Shown: piece by piece, positions 53,136-62,560 of the stretch
How the letters are laid out: each line of letters opens with the position of its first letter
Numbering within the stretch: the stretch's first letter is position 1
Assembly: GCA_019634625.1 (NCBI GenBank)
Contig: JAHCBA010000004.1
Location: 124,001 to 188,000, forward strand
From: Verrucomicrobiia bacterium
GTDB lineage: Bacteria > Verrucomicrobiota > Verrucomicrobiia > Limisphaerales > CAIMTB01
DNA length: 64,000 nt
Reading direction: 5' to 3'
Position numbers and translations under genes: made by a program
The notes under the pieces: generated by a model
Seen by the model: the letters and a program-made list of their open reading frames with translations, nothing else
The model's database searches: none
Told to the model about the DNA's origin: nothing

Positions 53136-54536
53136 GTGAGCCAACCCGTCATCGCCGCCGTCATCCTCGCCATCCTGATCCCGCTCTGGATCCGGCTGCG
53201 TCGCGATTTTGTCTCCGGCCTCTGCTATGCCGTGGTGGTCCTCGTCGCCGCCTCCCACTTCCTTCAAATCCGCACCCCGGGCATCCTGCCGGAACTCACC
53301 ATCCATCGCCTCGTCTTCCTCAGCATTGCGGTGGCCTGGGTCTTCCAACGCGACCGCGATCCCATCCGTTCCACCCCCCTCGCCGGCTGGATCATGGCCT
53401 GGGCCGGCCTCGCCTTCGTCTCCCTCCTCGGAACCGAGGACTCCGTCGCCGGCACCAAACGCTTCATCGAGTTCGTCTTCGAGCTCTTCCTCTTCTACTT
53501 CATCCTCGCCACCACCCTCCGCACCCGCGAAGACGGCCTCCGCGTCCTGCGCGCCGCCGTCTTCGGCCTCTTCCTGGTGGCCCTCATGGCCGCCTTCGAA
53601 AAGTACACCGCCATCAATCTCGTGGACCGCTACCTCGGGCTCGATCCCGATGCCCCCGTGGTCCGCGACGTCCGCGCCACCTACCGCCACCGCATCCTCC
53701 TCGGCACCGGCATGGCCATGGGCTGGCCGCTCGCCATGGCCCTCATGCGCCTCGCCCCCGCCCGGCGCCAGCGCTGGTATGCCTGGATCGCCGCCGCCGC
53801 CATGCTCGCAGCCTGCTACTACGCCCGCAGCCGCGGCCCCTGGATGGGCGCCGTCCTCGCCGGCGGTCTGATCTTCTGCTTCGGCTCCAGAACCCTGCGA
53901 CGTCCCCTCTTCGTCGTCGGCAGCCTCGCCGCCCTCGTCCTCATCGCCCGCCCCGGTGTCTGGGAAAACATCTTCGGCCTCGCCTCGGCCACCGTGGACA
54001 CCGATTCCTTCAAGGGCGGCACCTTCCAGTACCGTCTCGAACTCTGGAATGTCGCCTGGGAAGGCATCAAGGATTCGCCCTGGCGCATCCTGTTCGGGAA
54101 CGGTCCGGCCTCGGGGTTGAACCAGGCCATCTCCTGGGAGCTGTCCTATCGGGACACCGACTACACCATCTGGAGCTGGGACAACGATTTCGCCTACGCC
54201 CTGTTCCAGTACGGATTCCTCGGCCTCTTCGTCACCCTCGCGGTCTATGGCAGCGTCGCGTGGCGGCTGTGGCGGGAGTCCCGCCGCACCGAAGGCATCC
54301 AGCGCGATCTCTTCATCTGCCTCTGCGCCAGCGCCCTCGTGCTCTTCTTCATGATGTCCAACGTCACCGTCTTCGCCCGCCAGCTCCACTACCTCTTCTG
54401 GACCATCACCGCCGTCGCCTGGGCCACCCGCTCCGTCCCCGCCGCGTTGCCCACGGAGGAGACCCTGGCCGACGACACGCCTCGGATGGACTTGCCACCC
54501 GGCATCGAAGGCAGCACCCTCCGTCACCCGGTCTGA
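53136..54536 (+). CDS. O-antigen ligase/polymerase-like membrane protein (Wzy/WaaL family)
   Basis: Polytopic membrane protein of 466 residues, GTG start, with about 11 predicted helices. The central periplasmic loop between about residues 295 and 345 contains FQYRLELWNVAWEGIKDSP and LFGNGPASGLNQ, the Wzy_C pattern (R-x-x-x-W and GxG). It probably polymerises or ligates the repeat unit outside the inner membrane. Similar proteins accompany exosortase EPS loci as putative O-glycosylation ligases. It is the last assembly gene in the window; no Wzx flippase is seen. Confidence 0.85.
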   Translation: MSQPVIAAVILAILIPLWIRLRRDFVSGLCYAVVVLVAASHFLQIRTPGILPELTIHRLVFLSIAVAWVFQRDRDPIRSTPLAGWIMAWAGLAFVSLLGTEDSVAGTKRFIEFVFELFLFYFILATTLRTREDGLRVLRAAVFGLFLVALMAAFEKYTAINLVDRYLGLDPDAPVVRDVRATYRHRILLGTGMAMGWPLAMALMRLAPARRQRWYAWIAAAAMLAACYYARSRGPWMGAVLAGGLIFCFGSRTLRRPLFVVGSLAALVLIARPGVWENIFGLASATVDTDSFKGGTFQYRLELWNVAWEGIKDSPWRILFGNGPASGLNQAISWELSYRDTDYTIWSWDNDFAYALFQYGFLGLFVTLAVYGSVAWRLWRESRRTEGIQRDLFICLCASALVLFFMMSNVTVFARQLHYLFWTITAVAWATRSVPAALPTEETLADDTPRMDLPPGIEGSTLRHPV

Positions 54537-54859
54537 AGTCCGAGGCGGTCGTCAACGCCTCGCCAGTGGATGGATTCAGTGGCCCGCCCGTGCAGGCCTG
54601 GCGTCGATTTTCAATCGGCTCCGAATCCAGCCCCTCGCCGACCCACCCCTTCGGCGCGGCAGTCCGGATCAAGTTCCATCATGCCGAACCGATAGATTCG
54701 GCGGTGACATTCGATCGCATACCAGGCGCTGGACAGGGGACGAGGCTTCACGGCCTCCGGCCGCGGCAGGCTGCAGAGCAGCACGCCGGCACGCCGCCTC
54801 CCCTGTCGAACCTCCGCGATCTGCACCGCCGGCCATCACAATCCCCGCCATTCCGTACC
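54537..54859. other. Non-coding gap before the secreted-protein genes
   Basis: 323 bases, less C-rich than the flanks, with no gene that I can support. It may carry a promoter for the beta-helix gene at 54860, but no hexamer pair or repeat stands out. Confidence 0.5.
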
Positions 54860-56299
54860 ATGTTGTATTCAAGATTCGCGTCCCTCCTCCTCCTCCCGGC
54901 CCTTGCTGGCCCGGTCCTCGCCGCCGACCTCCATGTGTCCCTCCTGGGCAATGACACCAACCCCGGCACCGCCTCCGCTCCCTTCCGCACCATCCAGCGC
55001 GCCGTGAACGCCGCCATGCCCGGCGATACCGTCCGGGTCGGTGCCGGCTACTTCGACGAAACCGTCCGCACCGCCCGCAATGCTTCGGACAGCGCCCGGA
55101 TCACACTCGACGGCCAGGGAGTCGCCCGGGTCCGGCAGGTGATGCTTCAACACACCCACCACAGCCTCCAGAACATCACCGTCTCCGGTCTGGCCCAACA
55201 GTTTTCCAACCTCGTCTTCGTCCGCCGCGGCGCCCACTCCTCGATCATCTCCAACACGGTCGTCGATGCCGCCAGCGCCCTCCAGGTCGGCGGAATCTTC
55301 TGGGAAGGCCCCACCACCCGCCCGTTCGGCACCGATGCCGCCTCCAACTGCCTCGTCATCAGCAACCGCATCACCGGCATCCTCGCCAACACCGCCCTCC
55401 ACATCATGGGCGACAACAACCTGGTCGTCGGCAACTACGTCCACGATGTCGGCCAGGCCGACTTCGTCCGCCTCTGGGGCCAGGCCAACATCATTCGCGG
55501 CAACACCTTCACCAACAACTTCCCGGTCCCCGGCGTCGGCAATCACATCGACTTCATCCAGACCTTCGGCAACAACCGCTTCGGCAGCCAGGACCACATC
55601 ATCGAGGGCAATCGCGTCCTCCGCATCCGCTCCGGTCAACTCACCCAGCTCGAAGGCAACCTGGTCCCCGAAATCCGCAACTGGACCTTCCGCAACAACG
55701 TCTTCGCCGACATCGACCTTCAGGCCAGCTGCACCATCCCGGGCGTCAAGTACTACAACAACGTCTTCTATCGCTGCAATTCCACCGTCAACGCCGGCGC
55801 CGCCCTCAACTTCGGCAGCCGCTCCTACAATCTCTCCAATAACTGGGTCGAGGGCACCAATCGCGCCCACGGCGCCCAGGTCCTCAACAACATCTTCCTC
55901 GATTGCGGCCAGGATTCCCTCAACCAGGGTCACTACGGCTTCGGCCTCGAACTCGAAAACGTCCGCGCCGACTACAATTTCATTTCCAAGGCCGGCTTCC
56001 AGGCGCTGCGCGAGGACACCTCCGCCCGCGCCATCGGCGATCCCGGCGGCTGGGACAACTTCCGCTGGTACGAACCCAACGGCTACAACGGCGGCAACCC
56101 GGGCTTCATCAATGCCGCAGCCTACGATTTCCGCCCCAGCCCCGACAGCCCCCTCCTCGGACGCGCCCTGCGCCTCCCGGGCTTCTCCCACGACATCGTA
56201 GGTGCCCTCAGGCAGTCCGCCGGGCCCTGGGACATCGGCCCGTACCGCGCCCTCGGCGCCCGGCCGACCCCGCCCCAGAACCTGGTGGTCATCCCGTAG
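54860..56299 (+). CDS. Secreted right-handed beta-helix protein (first of three)
   Basis: Exported protein of 479 residues with signal peptide (FASLLLLPALAGPVLAADL). It opens HVSLLGNDTNPGTASAPFRT, an N-terminal cap shared with the two beta-helix genes downstream. Parallel beta-helix coils follow to about residue 400, rich in ISNRITGI, NNLVVGNYVHDV, NIIRGNTF and similar N-rich turns. The fold is used by pectate lyases, alginate epimerases and lyases, but no catalytic set can be picked out. The C-terminus is ARPTPPQNLVVIP, a motif also seen in neighbours. A polysaccharide-modifying or -binding role at the cell surface fits the context. Confidence 0.85.
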   Translation: MLYSRFASLLLLPALAGPVLAADLHVSLLGNDTNPGTASAPFRTIQRAVNAAMPGDTVRVGAGYFDETVRTARNASDSARITLDGQGVARVRQVMLQHTHHSLQNITVSGLAQQFSNLVFVRRGAHSSIISNTVVDAASALQVGGIFWEGPTTRPFGTDAASNCLVISNRITGILANTALHIMGDNNLVVGNYVHDVGQADFVRLWGQANIIRGNTFTNNFPVPGVGNHIDFIQTFGNNRFGSQDHIIEGNRVLRIRSGQLTQLEGNLVPEIRNWTFRNNVFADIDLQASCTIPGVKYYNNVFYRCNSTVNAGAALNFGSRSYNLSNNWVEGTNRAHGAQVLNNIFLDCGQDSLNQGHYGFGLELENVRADYNFISKAGFQALREDTSARAIGDPGGWDNFRWYEPNGYNGGNPGFINAAAYDFRPSPDSPLLGRALRLPGFSHDIVGALRQSAGPWDIGPYRALGARPTPPQNLVVIP

Positions 56300-56490
56300 C
56301 ACGCCGCCTCCAAGCCTTCGCGCGCCTCCGCCATCCCGCCATCCCGCCTCGCCCCACCCCGGGCAGGCGGGATGGCTCGTTCTCGCCCCCACCTCCGACC
56401 TCCAACCCTCCCCGCCGTCCCCAATCGGGCCCTTTCGGCCGGAGTCGGCTCAAGGGTGGGCATCCAACGGCCGACAGAGTCCTTGGATCG

Positions 56491-59400
56491 ATGAATCAAC
56501 TGACCCATTTCCTGGCCCTGTGCGGCGCCCTCTTCGCCGGCGCTGTCGCCTCCCTCGCCGCGACCTACCATGTCGCACCCACCGGCAACGACACCCACCC
56601 CGGCACCCCGACCCAGCCCTTCCGCACCGTCCAGCGTGGCGTCAACGCCGCCCTGGCTCCCGGTGACGTCGTCGTCGTGGCACCCGGACCCTACCACGAA
56701 AACGTCGTCACCCGCGCCGCAGGCACTCCGGGAAACCCCATCGTCATCCGGGCCGCGGGCGGCGGCGAATCCATCCTGCGCACCTTCCGCTTCAACAACC
56801 ATCCCTGGGTCACCCTCGACGGGTTCACCCTGACCAAGGCTCAAAACCAGCTCCTCGCCTTCGTCCGCATCGAGGCTGCAGCCCATAACGTCGTCGTCCG
56901 CAACTGCTTCATCCGCGACGCCGCCGCCATCGTCAGGCCCGACTGGCGCTTCGACGCCACCGATTCGAGCATCTCCGCACCCGGTGTGAACTGGGCCGCC
57001 CAAGGTTTCGAAACCGGCGCCAGGATCTACGCGGGAGCCGCCGGCATCGATCCCCACATCTACGAAAACCACGACCGCGCCTTCACCATCACCGGCATCT
57101 CCGGCGACAAGGCCTTCGTCAGCCCCGCCCTGTACCCGGAAACCATCACCTCTGTCTGGGCCCCGATCTTCGCAGGCATGGGCAACCCCGGTACCCGCGG
57201 CGTCATGTTCGTCCCCTCCGGAGGCCTCTCCGCCACGAATGCCCAGATCGTCAACAACACCTTCTCCAACCTCTTCGGTGCCTCGATCCTTCTCGGCATC
57301 GGCCCCGGTGGCACCCTCGTCCAGTCGAACACCATCACCCGCAACAATTCCTGGGCCGGCATCCACCCCCACGGCAGCAACCACCGTATCCTCGACAACC
57401 TTTTCATCGATCACCTCGGCCTCGTTCAGTGGTCCCGTACCGAGGGCGCCGGTCTCACCCACCCCGCCGGCACCGGCTGGTACGACTTCATCCAGGGCTT
57501 CATCCATACCGTCTATCCCGGCACCAACGTCGTCATCGCCCGCAACTGGTTCGAAAACATCCAAAACCCCTTCGGCACCTTCTCCCGGACCGCCGAAACC
57601 GCCAACTGGCGCTTCCAAAGCAATGTCGTCGTCGGCGTCCAGGAGCATATCGGCGGCGGCATGAACGACATGGTCCACTCCCATAATACCTGGTACCGCG
57701 TCAGCTACGGGGAAAGCCGCACCATCGCCGTCACTGCCGGAGGCTCCACGTCCGATCCCATCCGCAATTTCTGGCTGCACCACAACGCCTTCATCGACAC
57801 CGGCTCCCACGCCAACCTCAACCAGGAACGCGGCTACAACCTCGTCCATGCCGTCAACTCCGGCGGCTTCTCCAACTGGCTCGCCAGCGCCGAAACCACC
57901 GGCTGGCAGGGCGCCTCCACCTTCACCGAACCCACCGGATTCAACGGCGGCAATCCCCTCCTCCGCGACCCCCTCAACCCCCGCGGCCTGGACGGCATCC
58001 CCTTCACCGAAGATGACGGCCTCCGCCCCCTCCCAGGGTCGCCCCTCGCCCTCCACGGCATCGGCGCCCTCCCGCCCGTCCCAGTCCGTGTCGGCCAGCC
58101 CATCGCCCACTTCTCCGCCCTCCCCGATGTCCCCGGCTGGCACGACGTCATCGGCTTCGCCTTCGACCCCGCCTGGACCAACCTCGCCCCGTTCCAACGT
58201 ACCGAACCCGTCCGCCCCTGGCGTACCCCGGAGGTCCTCGGCACCGTCCCCTGCACCGTGCATTTCGACGCCTCCCATTCCGTGGGCGCCCTGACCTCCA
58301 ACAGCACCAACTGGACCGGGATCACCACCTTCGAATGGGACTTCGGTGACGGATCCACCTGGACCAATTCCTTCCGCCGCGACGGCCGGACCAGCCCCCA
58401 CGTCACCCATGTGTTCGGCAAGGAAGGCACCTTCACCGTCCGCCTCCGCGTCCGCAACGAGGCCGGAACCTCCGCCACCTTCACCAATCGGTACCGCGTC
58501 CGCCCCGCCCTCCCCGACGTGCGGATCCATCACGTCTCCCCCTCCGGCAACGACTCCACCGGCGACGGCTCCCAGCAGCGCCCCTGGCGCACCCTCACCG
58601 CCGCCTACGCCCGCGCCGACCTCTCGGCCAACACCTGGATCGTCGCCCACCCCGGCTCCTACCCCGAATGGCTGGTCTGCCATCGCACCCCCGCTCCCGG
58701 CCGGCGCATCCACCTCGTCGGCCTCGGCGCCACCGTGGGCGGTTTCCACCTCCAGCAACCCCGCCATACCGTCCGTGGCTGGCACCTCGATGGCTCCAAC
58801 GCCAAGGGAGCCGTCGTGCTCCTCGGCCAGGCCGCCAGCCAGACGGAAATCCTCCGCAATTCCGTCCGCTTCTCCCATCCCCTCCGCTCCGTCTTCGCCT
58901 TCGACGCCTTCGGCGCCAACCCCGCCAATCATCAGCAATCCTGCCTCATCGCCGACAACGTCATCCACTTCGCCAATCTCGAGGCCGGAGAGGGTCTCTT
59001 CTCCCTCCAGGGACGCGACCACCAGGTCCTCGACAATGTGGTCCATGCCGCCCGTGGCCAGGCGGATTTCGTCCGCCTCCACGGCGACGGGCATGTGGTG
59101 CGCAATAACTACCTCGCCAACCACGGGAACGGGGGCACCACCGATCGCGTCGATTTCTTCCACTGGTCCGGGCACCTCGGACGCTGGTTCACCAACATCC
59201 TCATCGAACACAACACGGTGATCGGCGATCCCAACCCCAACCTGTCCGGATCCATCTGCCTGCTCCAGCAGTTCGACATCGGCCGGGGCTACTTCGACAC
59301 CGGCGCCCCCAACGGCAACGTCATCGTCCGCAGCAACGTCTTTCATCAGGTCCACGCCGCCGATCAGTCCGCCAACGGAGTCCAGTGGCTCAACAACCTC

Positions 59401-59775
59401 TTCTACCGCTGCGCCCGCACCACCGCCTCGGTGATCGCGGGCGGCTCCACCGCCCATGGGACCGCCCATGACACCGTCATCCGAGGCAATCTCTTCTTCG
59501 AATGCGGCATTAACCCCGCCTCAGACCGCCAGGGATGGTACGCCCTTGCCCCCGCGCTCTCCTCGCTCGATGCCGATTTCAATACCGTCACCGGCCTTCT
59601 CGGCGCCTCCAAACGCACCGCCCCACCCGATGACCCCTCCTACTGGGGCAGTTACGGCTGGGAACGGCACGGCATCAACGGTGGATCCCCTCTCGTCGGC
59701 GATCCGCTCGCCTTCAACTTCCGCCCCATGGTCCGTCCCGCAGCACCCCGCAACCTGCGCCAGATCCCGGACTGA
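56491..59775 (+). CDS. Secreted double beta-helix protein with central PKD domain (second of three)
   Basis: Exported protein of 1094 residues. Signal peptide LALCGALFAGAVASLAA, then YHVAPTGNDTHPGTPTQPFR, the cap shared with the copies at 54860 and 63823. The first beta-helix covers about 25-560. A PKD domain (about 590-675) has TFEWDFGDGSTW and HVFGKEGTFTVRLRVRNEAG. A second helix begins with the same cap in diverged form, HVSPSGNDSTGDGSQQRPWR, and runs to the end. The C-terminus is PAAPRNLRQIPD. Length and domain order suggest two recognition or catalytic rods joined by an Ig-like spacer. Substrate unknown. Confidence 0.87.
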   Translation: MNQLTHFLALCGALFAGAVASLAATYHVAPTGNDTHPGTPTQPFRTVQRGVNAALAPGDVVVVAPGPYHENVVTRAAGTPGNPIVIRAAGGGESILRTFRFNNHPWVTLDGFTLTKAQNQLLAFVRIEAAAHNVVVRNCFIRDAAAIVRPDWRFDATDSSISAPGVNWAAQGFETGARIYAGAAGIDPHIYENHDRAFTITGISGDKAFVSPALYPETITSVWAPIFAGMGNPGTRGVMFVPSGGLSATNAQIVNNTFSNLFGASILLGIGPGGTLVQSNTITRNNSWAGIHPHGSNHRILDNLFIDHLGLVQWSRTEGAGLTHPAGTGWYDFIQGFIHTVYPGTNVVIARNWFENIQNPFGTFSRTAETANWRFQSNVVVGVQEHIGGGMNDMVHSHNTWYRVSYGESRTIAVTAGGSTSDPIRNFWLHHNAFIDTGSHANLNQERGYNLVHAVNSGGFSNWLASAETTGWQGASTFTEPTGFNGGNPLLRDPLNPRGLDGIPFTEDDGLRPLPGSPLALHGIGALPPVPVRVGQPIAHFSALPDVPGWHDVIGFAFDPAWTNLAPFQRTEPVRPWRTPEVLGTVPCTVHFDASHSVGALTSNSTNWTGITTFEWDFGDGSTWTNSFRRDGRTSPHVTHVFGKEGTFTVRLRVRNEAGTSATFTNRYRVRPALPDVRIHHVSPSGNDSTGDGSQQRPWRTLTAAYARADLSANTWIVAHPGSYPEWLVCHRTPAPGRRIHLVGLGATVGGFHLQQPRHTVRGWHLDGSNAKGAVVLLGQAASQTEILRNSVRFSHPLRSVFAFDAFGANPANHQQSCLIADNVIHFANLEAGEGLFSLQGRDHQVLDNVVHAARGQADFVRLHGDGHVVRNNYLANHGNGGTTDRVDFFHWSGHLGRWFTNILIEHNTVIGDPNPNLSGSICLLQQFDIGRGYFDTGAPNGNVIVRSNVFHQVHAADQSANGVQWLNNLFYRCARTTASVIAGGSTAHGTAHDTVIRGNLFFECGINPASDRQGWYALAPALSSLDADFNTVTGLLGASKRTAPPDDPSYWGSYGWERHGINGGSPLVGDPLAFNFRPMVRPAAPRNLRQIPD

Positions 59776-60014
59776 TGCCGGATCGGAGCAGGCTCCCGCC
59801 AACGGCTTTGCCAGCCGCTTCGCGCTTCACCGGCGATGCCCTCCCCGTTCCCTTCGGGGCGCGGACAGCCCCGTCCGCGCCCCGCAGGTGCGCGGGCCCC
59901 GTCGTCCTCGCATCCCCTTGGCCCCGACCTTCACGGTCTGCCAGGCTCCCTCGGAACCCCGGACACCCCTGCGACCCCGGGCACCTATCCCGGGTCCCCT
60001 TATTCCTGTCCCGC

Positions 60015-61226
60015 ATGCCCCACATCCTCGCCCTCACCGTCCTCCTCACCCTCTCCGTGGGGCGGACCACCCACGCCGAACTCGGCCAACTCTTCCGCGT
60101 CGTCACCGAATCCCCTTCGGTACCGATCCGGTTCACCGCCGATGGCTTCCTCATCTGGAGCAACGCGGTCCCTTCCGGCCCCTACGAAATCCAGCGCCGG
60201 CTCACCCCCGCCAGCCCCGACTGGTCACCCTGGACCCGCGGCACCTTCTCCAACCAGGTCTGGTCCGCCCGTGTTCATCACCCCGCGCCCCCGCCCGGCA
60301 TGCAGTTCATCCCCGGCGGCCAGTTCACCATGGGCGACATCCTCGGTGACCTCACCAACGCTCGCTCCGTCCATCAGGCCTTCGTCAGCCCCTTCTTCAT
60401 GGCCACCTTCGAGGTCACCACCCAGCAGGTCAGCGACGCCTACCAGTGGGCCTTCGACCACGGCCTCATCCTCGTCACCAACAACTCCGTCCGCCTCGCC
60501 CAGGGCACCAACACCCTCCTCATGCCCCTGCGCGCCTTCTCCCAGGAAGTCCAGTTCGCCGACGGGACCTTCTCCGTCCGTGACGGCCGCACCCTCTACC
60601 CGGTCTCCTTCGTCAACTGGTTCGGCGCCGTCGCCTACTGCAACTTCCGCGGCATGATGGAGGGCCGTGACCTCTGCTACGACCTCGCCAACTGGTCCTG
60701 CGACTTCTCCAAGGTCGGCTACCGCCTTCCCACCGAGTCCGAATGGGAGTTCGCCTGCCGCGGTGGCTATGAAGGCCAGCGCTTCCCCTGGCCCGATTCC
60801 CCCTTCATCGACCATTCCCGCGCCAATTACCGCAGCAGCACCAACAACTTCTACGACGTCAGCCCCACCCGCGACTTCCACCCCGACTACGCCGCCACCC
60901 GTCCCCGCTCCAGCCCCGTCGGCACCTTTGCCCCCAATCAGTACGGCCTCCACGATATGACCGGCAACGTCTGGGAATGGTGCTGGGACTGGGCCGCCCG
61001 TTACCCGTCCGGTTTTCACATCAACCGTACCGGCCCCGAAAATGACGGCACCCTCCAGTTCCGCATCTTCCGCGGCGGCGCCTGGTACACCACCGCTGAA
61101 CGCGTCACCAACGCCTCCCGCTACACCTCCGCCCGTCCCAGCGCCACCGTCGAGGATGTCGGATTCCGCGTCGTGATGCCCTACCGCCCGGCCCCCCCAC
61201 GCACCCTGCGGCGTGTCCCAAACTGA
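60015..61226 (+). CDS. Secreted SUMF1/FGE-fold protein (paralogue A)
   Basis: Exported protein of 403 residues with signal peptide (LALTVLLTLSVGRTTHA). Residues about 90-390 carry the sulfatase-modifying-factor fold: PPGMQFIPGGQFTMGD, FEVTTQQVSDAYQWA, VSFVNWFGAVAYCNF, YRLPTESEWEFACRGG, GLHDMTGNVWEWCWDW and FRGGAWYTTAERV. The two active-site cysteines of true formylglycine-generating enzymes are absent (ERVTNASRYTSAR), so it is unlikely to mature the sulfatases in this window. It ends PAPPRTLRRVPN. A near-identical paralogue follows. Confidence 0.88.
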   Translation: MPHILALTVLLTLSVGRTTHAELGQLFRVVTESPSVPIRFTADGFLIWSNAVPSGPYEIQRRLTPASPDWSPWTRGTFSNQVWSARVHHPAPPPGMQFIPGGQFTMGDILGDLTNARSVHQAFVSPFFMATFEVTTQQVSDAYQWAFDHGLILVTNNSVRLAQGTNTLLMPLRAFSQEVQFADGTFSVRDGRTLYPVSFVNWFGAVAYCNFRGMMEGRDLCYDLANWSCDFSKVGYRLPTESEWEFACRGGYEGQRFPWPDSPFIDHSRANYRSSTNNFYDVSPTRDFHPDYAATRPRSSPVGTFAPNQYGLHDMTGNVWEWCWDWAARYPSGFHINRTGPENDGTLQFRIFRGGAWYTTAERVTNASRYTSARPSATVEDVGFRVVMPYRPAPPRTLRRVPN

Positions 61227-61326
61227 GGCCGCCCCGCCAACCCATCCGTCCCATCTGTCCCATCCGTCCCATCCGACCGTCGGCCCTCGCCCCCCCCCGC
61301 CCCGCCAACCCCTCCCGCCCTCCACC

Positions 61327-62523
61327 ATGCCCCGCTCCCTGGTCCTCATCCTGCTCTCCACCCTCGCGATGCTGGGCCCGGCCCGCGCTGAACTCCGCAA
61401 GTTCTACCGCGTTGCCACCGAGTTCCCATCTGCAATCCTGGAGTTCAGTCCGGAAGGTTTTCTCACCTGGAGCAACGCGGTGGACACCGGTCCCTTCGAA
61501 ATCCAGCGCAGTCTCTCCCTCGATAACCCCGACTGGTCACCCTGGACCCGCGGCACCTTCTCCAACCAGGTCTGGTCCGCCCGTGTTCATCACCCCGCGC
61601 CCCCGCCCGGCATGCAGTTCATCCCCGGCGGCCAGTTCACCATGGGCGACATCCTCGGCGACCTCACCAACGCTCGCTCCGTCCATCAGGCCTTCGTCAG
61701 CCCCTTCTTCATGGCCACCTTCGAGGTCACCACCCAGCAGGTCAGCGACGCCTACCAGTGGGCCTTCGACCACGGCCTCATCCTCGTCACCAACAACTCC
61801 GTCCGCCTCGCCCAGGGCACCAACACCCTCCTCATGCCCCTGCGCGCCTTCTCCCAGGAAGTCCAGTTCGCCGACGGGACCTTCTCCGTCCGTGACGGCC
61901 GCACCCTCTACCCAGTCTCCTTCGTCAACTGGTTCGGCGCCGTCGCCTACTGCAACTTCCGCGGCATGATGGAGGGCCGTGACCTCTGCTACGACCTCGC
62001 CAACTGGTCCTGCGACTTCTCCAAGGTCGGCTACCGCCTTCCCACCGAGTCCGAATGGGAGTTCGCCTGCCGCGGTGGCTACGAAGGCCTCCGCTTCCCC
62101 TGGCCCGATTCCCCCTTCATTGACCATTCCCGCGCCAACTACCGCAGCAGCACCAACAACTTCTACGACGTCAGCCCCACCCGCGACTTCCACCCCGACT
62201 ACGCCGACTCCCGTCCCCGTTCCAGCCCCGTCGGCTCCTTCCCCCCGAACCAGTACGGACTCCACGACATGTCCGGCAACGTCTGGGAATGGTGCTGGGA
62301 CTGGGCCGCCCGTTACCCGTCCGGTTTCCACATCAACCGCACCGGACCCGAAGACGATGAAACCCTCCGCTTCCGCGTCTTCCGCGGTGGCGCCTGGTAC
62401 ACCACCGCCGAACGCGTCACCAACGCCTCCCGCTACACCTCCGCCCGTCCCATCGCCACCGTCGAGGATGTCGGATTCCGCGTCATCATCCCCTACCGCC
62501 CGACCAGTACCCCCGATCAGTGA
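61327..62523 (+). CDS. Secreted SUMF1/FGE-fold protein (paralogue B)
   Basis: Tandem paralogue of the previous gene, 398 residues with its own signal peptide (LVLILLSTLAMLGPARA). The first ~65 codons differ clearly. From 61527 the sequence is colinear with 60215 onward for 976 bases, almost identical at first and then diverging. The same SUMF1 motifs and the same lack of active-site cysteines are seen. It ends RPTSTPDQ without the PxxL-x-x-P tail. Paralogues of this kind may be carbohydrate- or peptide-binding lectin-like folds; function unknown. Confidence 0.88.
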   Translation: MPRSLVLILLSTLAMLGPARAELRKFYRVATEFPSAILEFSPEGFLTWSNAVDTGPFEIQRSLSLDNPDWSPWTRGTFSNQVWSARVHHPAPPPGMQFIPGGQFTMGDILGDLTNARSVHQAFVSPFFMATFEVTTQQVSDAYQWAFDHGLILVTNNSVRLAQGTNTLLMPLRAFSQEVQFADGTFSVRDGRTLYPVSFVNWFGAVAYCNFRGMMEGRDLCYDLANWSCDFSKVGYRLPTESEWEFACRGGYEGLRFPWPDSPFIDHSRANYRSSTNNFYDVSPTRDFHPDYADSRPRSSPVGSFPPNQYGLHDMSGNVWEWCWDWAARYPSGFHINRTGPEDDETLRFRVFRGGAWYTTAERVTNASRYTSARPIATVEDVGFRVIIPYRPTSTPDQ

Positions 62524-62560
62524 CCGTCCTCCCCAAAGTCCGGTCCAATACCTCAATCCC

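Noticed and set aside
50877-54527. 1216-codon antisense frame over lhgO, GT2 and ligase genes
   Set aside because: It spans three well-supported + strand genes and their gaps and has biased Gly/Glu/Asp composition without motifs.
60015-62523. SUMF1 genes as the sulfatase-activating enzyme
   Set aside because: Both active-site cysteines are missing and both proteins carry signal peptides.
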